Positions 53,245 through 57,844 of a DNA stretch of 57,844 nucleotides are shown piece by piece. Position 1 is the first letter of the stretch; each line of letters starts with the position of its first letter. This DNA is from an uncultured Caulobacter sp. (GTDB lineage: Bacteria; Pseudomonadota; Alphaproteobacteria; Caulobacterales; Caulobacteraceae). The stretch covers positions 1 to 57,844 of the forward strand of contig NZ_CALCDX010000113.1 of the NCBI RefSeq assembly GCF_937900395.1. Direction: 5' to 3'. The position numbers were made by a program, and so were the translations under genes. The notes below the pieces were generated by a model. It saw only the letters and a list, made by a program, of their open reading frames with translations, did not search any database and was not told the origin of the DNA.

Positions 53245-54363
53245 TCAGACCCGCAGCGGCATCAGCACGTACTTCACGCCCGGATCGACCGGATCGACCA
53301 CCAGGGTCGGACTGGCCGGATCGGCGAAGCGGAACTCGGCTTGCGGACCGGCGATCTGGCCGCAGACATCGAGCAGATAACGGGCGTTAAAGCCGATTTC
53401 GAAGGGCTCGCCGTCGTAATCGACCTCGACCTCTTCGACGGCCTGGCCGGCTTCCATGTTGCGGACCGTCAGGGTGATGCGGCCAGGCTCGACGGCCAGC
53501 TTCACCGAGCGGCTCTTCTCGGCCGAGATCGTCGCCACCCGATCCACGGCCTTGGCGAACAGGTCGTTGTCCAGCGTCAGGATCTTGGCGTTGTCGCGCG
53601 GAATCACGCGCATGTAGTCCGGGAAGGCGCCGTCGATGACCTTGGAGGTCAGGGCGGCCGCGCCGAACTCGAAGCGGACCTTCTGGGGCGAGACCTGCAG
53701 GTCGACCGTCTCGCCGGCCGATTCCATCAGGCGGCGGGCTTCGGCGATCGTCTTGCGCGGCACGATCACGCCCGGCAGGCCAACAGCGCCCTCGGGAGCC
53801 GGCATCTCGGCCAGGGCCAGGCGGTGGCCATCGGTGGCCACGGCGCGCAGCTTGGTCTCGCCGCCGTCGTTGACCGTGTGGAGATACAGGCCGTTCAGAT
53901 AGTAGCGGGTCTCTTCCGTCGAGATCGCGAAGCGCGTCTTGTCGATCAGGCGGATCAGCTCGTTGGTGTCCACCGCGATCCGGCCCGACAGGCCGTCGCT
54001 GCTCATCACCGGAAAATCGCCGGCCGGCAGCACCGGCAGGTTGAAGCGCGAGCGGCCGGCCTGGATCACCAGGCGGGGGTCGTCGCCGCTGAAGCTCAGC
54101 GACACGTCGGCGCCGTCGGGCAGCTTGCGGACGATTTCATAGAGCGTGTGGGCCGGCGCGGTGATCTGGCCAGGGATGTCGATCTGGGCCAGGCCCTCGT
54201 CGATGATCTCCATGTCCAGGTCGGTCGCCGAGAACGACAGCTGGTCGCGCTCGGCCGACAACAGGATGTTCGACAGGATCGGGATGGTGTTGCGCCGCTC
54301 GACGACGCTTTGCACGTGCCCCAGCGCCTTCAGGAGCGCCGCCCGTTCGATGGTAAGCTTCAT
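53245..54363 (-). CDS. dnaN: DNA polymerase III beta subunit (sliding clamp)
   Basis: The 372-aa protein is a complete three-domain clamp (KLTIERAALLKALGHVQSVVERRNTIPILSNILL at the start; DGHRLALAE in the middle; the C-terminal YVLMPLRV end that contacts clamp-binding peptides). It encircles DNA and tethers the replicase. In Caulobacter it is not beside dnaA, matching this location. Confidence 0.98.
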   Translation of the reverse strand: MKLTIERAALLKALGHVQSVVERRNTIPILSNILLSAERDQLSFSATDLDMEIIDEGLAQIDIPGQITAPAHTLYEIVRKLPDGADVSLSFSGDDPRLVIQAGRSRFNLPVLPAGDFPVMSSDGLSGRIAVDTNELIRLIDKTRFAISTEETRYYLNGLYLHTVNDGGETKLRAVATDGHRLALAEMPAPEGAVGLPGVIVPRKTIAEARRLMESAGETVDLQVSPQKVRFEFGAAALTSKVIDGAFPDYMRVIPRDNAKILTLDNDLFAKAVDRVATISAEKSRSVKLAVEPGRITLTVRNMEAGQAVEEVEVDYDGEPFEIGFNARYLLDVCGQIAGPQAEFRFADPASPTLVVDPVDPGVKYVLMPLRV

Positions 54364-54461
54364 AGTCCGATCCAGATCGTGCGGGCGCTCACAGCAGAAT
54401 CGCCCGCTACCCCCGCGATGAATGGACCGCCGACATTATCGCAAAGCGCGAAGGGGGAAAG

Positions 54462-54488
54462 GGGGCGCGCGGCTCATTTGCGCGCCCC
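54462..54488 (-). terminator. Stem-loop after grpE
   Basis: GGGGCGCGC-9 bases-GCGCGCCCC, a perfect 9-bp stem, 21 bases beyond the grpE stop. No T run, but position fits the end of the hrcA-grpE transcript. Confidence 0.6.
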
Positions 54489-54509
54489 GAGCGGCAAAAT
54501 CGAGGGCTC

Positions 54510-55133
54510 TCAGGCCTTGGTGTCGAAGGAGCCGCCCGAACCGTCGCCGTCGGCGGCCGCTTCAGCGTAAGGATTGCCCCCGGCGGCGGCTTCGGACGGA
54601 GCCGGACCAGTCGAGCCCTTGGCCGCCACGGCGACCATGGCCGGACGCACGAGACGTCCCATCAGCTCGTAGCCGGCCTGCAGAACCGCCACGACGCCGC
54701 CCGCGGCGACCTCGTCGGACGCCTGCTCCATCATCGCCTGATGCAGGTGCGGATCGAACTTCTCGCCCTTGGCCGGGTCGATCTTCTTCAGGCCGTTGCG
54801 CTCGAAAGCCGTCAGAAGCTCCTTCTCGGTCATCTCGACGCCGATGACGAAGTTCTTCACGACCGGATCGGCCGTGTCGCGCGGGCTGTGCGCCGTGGCG
54901 CGGGCCAGGTTGTCGGCGGCGCCCAGCAGATCACGGGCGAACTTCTGGATCGCATAGGCGCGCGCGTCGTTCATCTCGCGCTCGGCGCGGCGCTTGGTGT
55001 TCTCGGCCTCTGCGGCGTAGCGGAGGGCCTGCTCCTTCAGGGCGGCGACCTCGGCCTTCAGCGCCTCGACCTCTTGGGCGAGGTCTTCGGTCTCGAACGG
55101 CGTATCTTCAGCCGGCGTTTGCTCGTCGGTCAT
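54510..55133 (-). CDS. grpE: Nucleotide exchange factor GrpE
   Basis: The 207-aa protein has an acidic start, a long helical dimerisation region (LAQEVEALKAEVAALKEQALRYAAEAENTKRRAEREMNDARAYAIQKFARDLL) and the beta-domain (GLKKIDPAKGEKFDPHLHQAMMEQ, VVAVLQAGYELMGRLVRPAMV). It releases ADP from DnaK. It lies 12 bases after hrcA. Confidence 0.97.
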   Translation of the reverse strand: MTDEQTPAEDTPFETEDLAQEVEALKAEVAALKEQALRYAAEAENTKRRAEREMNDARAYAIQKFARDLLGAADNLARATAHSPRDTADPVVKNFVIGVEMTEKELLTAFERNGLKKIDPAKGEKFDPHLHQAMMEQASDEVAAGGVVAVLQAGYELMGRLVRPAMVAVAAKGSTGPAPSEAAAGGNPYAEAAADGDGSGGSFDTKA

Positions 55134-55145
55134 CTCTTAAGGTCC

Positions 55146-56222
55146 TTATCCATCCATCATGCGTCCGAGCACCCGGGCGGTGTAGTCCACCAGCGGGATG
55201 ACCCGTGCGTAGTTCAAGCGGGCGGGCCCGATCACGCCGATCGCGCCCAGCACCTTCTGCCGGCCTGTCATATAGGGCGCCGCGATCACGGAGGAACCCG
55301 AAAGCGAAAACAGGCGTGTTTCGGCTCCGATATAGATGCGCACGCCCTCGGCGTCGCGCACATCATCGAGCAGACCGATCAGTTGCCCTTTCTGCTCGAG
55401 GTCGTCGAACAGCTGGCGGACACGATCGATATCCTCGCGGGCCCGGGCGTCAGCCAGCAGATTCGCCTGGCCGCGCACGATCAGCGACCGCGCGTCGCCC
55501 TCCCCGCCGCTCCAGGCCGCGAGGCCGTCCTCGACCAGGCGAGCGGCGGTTTCGTCCAGTTGGCGACGGGCGAAGTCCAGTTCGGCGCCCATCTCGGCGC
55601 GCGCCTCGCTGAGGGTGCGGCCGCGCAGGCGGGCGTTCAGGAAATTACCGGCCTCCTGCAGGGCCGACGGCGTCACGCCGGGGGCCTGGCGCATCAAGCG
55701 GTTCTCGACCTGGCCGTCCTCGAACACCATGACCGCCAGCACCTGGCCGCCGCCCAGCGGCACGAACTCCACGTGCTTGACCCCGCCCTCGCGGACGGGC
55801 GTCACGACGATGCCGGCGCCGCCGGCGAGGCCCGACAGCACGGCCGAAGCCTCGGCCAGCGCCTCCTCGAACGAGCGTCCCTTGACCGCGAGCCGCGCCT
55901 CAATGGCCCGCTTCTCGGCCTCGGCGACATCGCCGACCTCTAGAAAGCCATCGACGAACATGCGCAGGCCCGCGTGGGTCGGCATCCGGCCCGCGCTGGT
56001 GTGGGGCGCGTCCAGCAGGCCCAGCTGCGCCAGATCCTGCATGGTGTTGCGTATGGACGCGGGCGACAGCGCCACGCCGCCCTTGGAGATGGTGCGCGAA
56101 CCGACGGGCTCGCCCGTCTCGAGATACGACTCCACCACCCGCCGAAAGATATCGCGGGCGCGGGCGTCCAGATCGGCCAGCCCCGGCGTGCGGACGATCG
56201 GCCCTGGAAACAGCTGCGTCAT
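55146..56222 (-). CDS. hrcA: Heat-inducible transcription repressor HrcA
   Basis: The 358-aa protein has the N-terminal winged helix (ARDIFRRVVESYLETGEPVGSRTISKGGVALSPASIRNTMQDLAQLGLLDAPHTSAGRMPTHAGLR) and the GAF-like dimerisation core, ending RLNYARVIPLVDYTARVLGRMM. HrcA represses groESL at CIRCE sites. No CIRCE element is visible upstream of hrcA here. Divergent from rph. Confidence 0.97.
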   Translation of the reverse strand: MTQLFPGPIVRTPGLADLDARARDIFRRVVESYLETGEPVGSRTISKGGVALSPASIRNTMQDLAQLGLLDAPHTSAGRMPTHAGLRMFVDGFLEVGDVAEAEKRAIEARLAVKGRSFEEALAEASAVLSGLAGGAGIVVTPVREGGVKHVEFVPLGGGQVLAVMVFEDGQVENRLMRQAPGVTPSALQEAGNFLNARLRGRTLSEARAEMGAELDFARRQLDETAARLVEDGLAAWSGGEGDARSLIVRGQANLLADARAREDIDRVRQLFDDLEQKGQLIGLLDDVRDAEGVRIYIGAETRLFSLSGSSVIAAPYMTGRQKVLGAIGVIGPARLNYARVIPLVDYTARVLGRMMDG

Positions 56223-56362
56223 GACGAAGTCATCTTGAGCGTGTCGTCTCGAGTCGTGTCGTTTGGGACCCGGTCAGCGAACAAAAGAAGTCGGCCCCTT
56301 TCAAGTTCCGCCTTCAATAGGATAAGCGGCCCCATCGACCTATTCAAATCCCGGAGTTTCCC

Positions 56363-57079
56363 ATGCGTCCGTCCGAACGCGCCCCCGACCAGATGCGCGC
56401 CGTCACGCTGGAAACCGGCGTCAATCGCTACGCCGAAGGCTCGTGCCTGATCTCCTTCGGCCACACCAAGGTGCTGGTCACCGCGACAGTCGAGGAAAAC
56501 CTGCCGGGCTGGCTGCGCAACAAGGGCCAGGGCTGGGTCACCGCCGAGTACGGCATGCTGCCGCGCGCCACCCACAGCCGCGGCCGCCGCGAGGCCGCCG
56601 CCGGCAAGCAGAGCGGTCGCACCCAGGAAATCCAGCGCTTGATCGGCCGCTCGCTGCGCGCGGTCGTCGACCTGAAGGCCTTGGGCGAGCGCCAGATCAC
56701 GCTGGACTGCGACGTGGTGCAGGCCGACGGCGGCACCCGCACGGCCTCGATCACCGGCGCCTGGGTCGCCCTGCGCCTGGCGACGAAGTATCTGCTGGAC
56801 GAAGGCGTGCTGAAGACCGATCCGATCATCGGCCAAGTGGCGGCCGTCTCGTGCGGCGTCTTCAACGACACCCCGGTCCTCGACCTCGACTACCAAGAAG
56901 ACTCAAGCGCCGAGGCCGACAGCAATTTCGTGCTAACCAACGCCGGCGACATCGTCGAAATCCAGGCCACCGGCGAGAAGCGCGGCTTCACCCGGGCTGA
57001 GTTCGAGGCCCTGTATGGCCTGGCTGAAAAGGGCATTGGCGAACTCTTCGCCCTGCAGCGCGCGGCGATCACGGGTTAA
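56363..57079 (+). CDS. rph: Ribonuclease PH
   Basis: The 238-aa enzyme trims tRNA 3' ends by phosphorolysis. Conserved RNase PH segments: GSCLISFGHTKVLVTATVEE, GWVTAEYGMLPRATHSR, GRTQEIQRLIGRSLRAVVDL, TLDCDVVQADGGTRTASITGAW, and the C-terminal EADSNFVLTNAGDIVEIQATGEK. Normal family length. Divergent from hrcA across 140 bp. Confidence 0.97.
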   Translation: MRPSERAPDQMRAVTLETGVNRYAEGSCLISFGHTKVLVTATVEENLPGWLRNKGQGWVTAEYGMLPRATHSRGRREAAAGKQSGRTQEIQRLIGRSLRAVVDLKALGERQITLDCDVVQADGGTRTASITGAWVALRLATKYLLDEGVLKTDPIIGQVAAVSCGVFNDTPVLDLDYQEDSSAEADSNFVLTNAGDIVEIQATGEKRGFTRAEFEALYGLAEKGIGELFALQRAAITG

Positions 57080-57142
57080 TCCGCCTCTTGCCGGGAACGG
57101 GGCGAGGACCCAGATTCAGCTCCTGAAGATCAGGAGTTCTGT

Positions 57143-57844
57143 GTGCCTACCCCGTTCGAAGGTTACGAAGTCGAAGCGCGCCTGCGTCCGTCGGCCGAAG
57201 CCTATCGTTTCGACCTGGACCAGACGCTGGCCAGCGTCGTGGCGCTAGAGGCGAAGGTTCCGGCCGACGCCTACACCGCCGCGATCCTGGGAACCGAGCG
57301 CGTCGGCAATGGCGTCGTCATCAGCCCCTCGGGTCTGGTGCTGACCATGGCCTACCTGGTCACCGAGGCCGAAGAGGTCGTGCTGACCCGCAATGACGGC
57401 CGCCGTGTTCCGGCGCACGTCCTGGGCCTTGATGGCCATTCGGGCCTTGGCTTGGTTCAGGCGCTGGAGCCGCTGGACCTGCCGGTCATCACCCTGGGCA
57501 GCGCTCAAGATCTCGAAGCCGGCGCGCCGGTGATCGCCGCCGGCGCGGGCGGGCGCGCCCACGCCGCCGCCAGCAAGGTCCTGGCCCGCATCCCTTTCGC
57601 CGGCTACTGGGAGTATCTGCTGGACGAGGCGATCATTACCGCGCCCGCCCACCCGCACTGGAGCGGCGCGGCGCTGATCGGTCCCAAGGGGGACCTCGTG
57701 GGTCTGGGCTCTCTGACGCTGGAGGGCCGCGACCAGAACGGCGAGACCCGCCCGCTCAACATGTTCGTGCCGGCCGAACTGCTGCCGCCGATCCTCGATG
57801 ATCTGGCGCGCGGACGCTCGCCGCATCCTGCGCGGCCATGGCTG
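57143..57844 (+). CDS. Degenerate trypsin-like (S1C/HtrA-fold) protein, cut by window end
   Basis: GTG 57143 has an AGGAG site 6 bases upstream; 234 codons are open to the window edge. The fold pattern of HtrA proteases is visible (GNGVVISPSGLVLTMAYLV, then VLGLDGHSGLGLVQAL, then HPHWSGAALIGPKGDLVGLGSL), but the catalytic positions are changed: the NHV histidine is AYL, the Asp position is Gly, and only the Ser remains in WSGAA. It is probably an inactive, binding-type homologue. No signal peptide is seen. Confidence 0.75.
   Translation, partial: MPTPFEGYEVEARLRPSAEAYRFDLDQTLASVVALEAKVPADAYTAAILGTERVGNGVVISPSGLVLTMAYLVTEAEEVVLTRNDGRRVPAHVLGLDGHSGLGLVQALEPLDLPVITLGSAQDLEAGAPVIAAGAGGRAHAAASKVLARIPFAGYWEYLLDEAIITAPAHPHWSGAALIGPKGDLVGLGSLTLEGRDQNGETRPLNMFVPAELLPPILDDLARGRSPHPARPWL

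Noticed and set aside
56223..56362. CIRCE element upstream of hrcA
   Set aside because: TTAGCACTC-N9-GAGTGCTAA is not present in the divergent spacer.

Overview
The window looks like a piece of a Caulobacter-type alphaproteobacterial chromosome (high GC, sigma-54 style flagellar control, and an hrcA-grpE / dnaN / recF-gyrB neighbourhood next to polysaccharide export genes). Genus assignment is inference from gene content and order; no search was run. No rRNA, tRNA, CRISPR array or insertion sequence was found.

Region 1, about 1-16100, is an accessory island. It holds two unrecognised genes, a four-gene minus-strand defence operon (SNF2 helicase, type III-like methyltransferase Mod, type III-like Res helicase-nuclease, Mrr-type endonuclease; 10478 down to 2123), a divergent pair of tiny genes (DUF6626-like plus partner), a DUF3987 primase/helicase-like gene with a small basic partner, a 207-aa unknown, a two-gene unit with a 41-aa membrane peptide, and a serine recombinase that appears to use a CTG start. 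Clusters of a 9-bp tandem repeat (CGCC-R-AT-R-G) lie just 3' of several island genes, always in the sense orientation.

Region 2, about 16158-28145, is a compact axial flagellar cluster (flgL, flgK, FlgN-like, flgE, flgD on the minus strand; flagellin, fliD, fliS on the plus strand) without basal body or export genes. It is followed by a near-perfect sigma-54 promoter driving an ECF sigma factor, a 73-aa partner and a large autotransporter. The autotransporter is split by a one-base frameshift in a C7 tract and carries Asp-rich calcium-loop-like segments.

Region 3, about 28267-47006, holds an orphan response regulator, a two-component pair whose kinase has a very long Pro/Gly-rich periplasmic part, and an exopolysaccharide assembly and export locus (Wza-like lipoprotein-type channel component, metallophosphatase, transglutaminase-like protease, 50-aa membrane peptide, O-antigen ligase-like polymerase, Wzc-like tyrosine kinase, outer-membrane barrel, secreted Ala-rich protein). 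It also holds a soluble MCP-like sensor, an esterase, a secreted Gly/Ser/Asn-rich protein and a second two-component pair.

Region 4, about 47106-57844, is core genome: gyrB, recF, a VOC protein, an S9 peptidase, dnaN, grpE, hrcA, rph and the start of a degenerate trypsin-like protein. The strongest leads are the SNF2-Mod-Res-Mrr operon, the filament-only flagellar module wired to a sigma-54/ECF/autotransporter cascade, and the 3'-end 9-bp repeats of the island.
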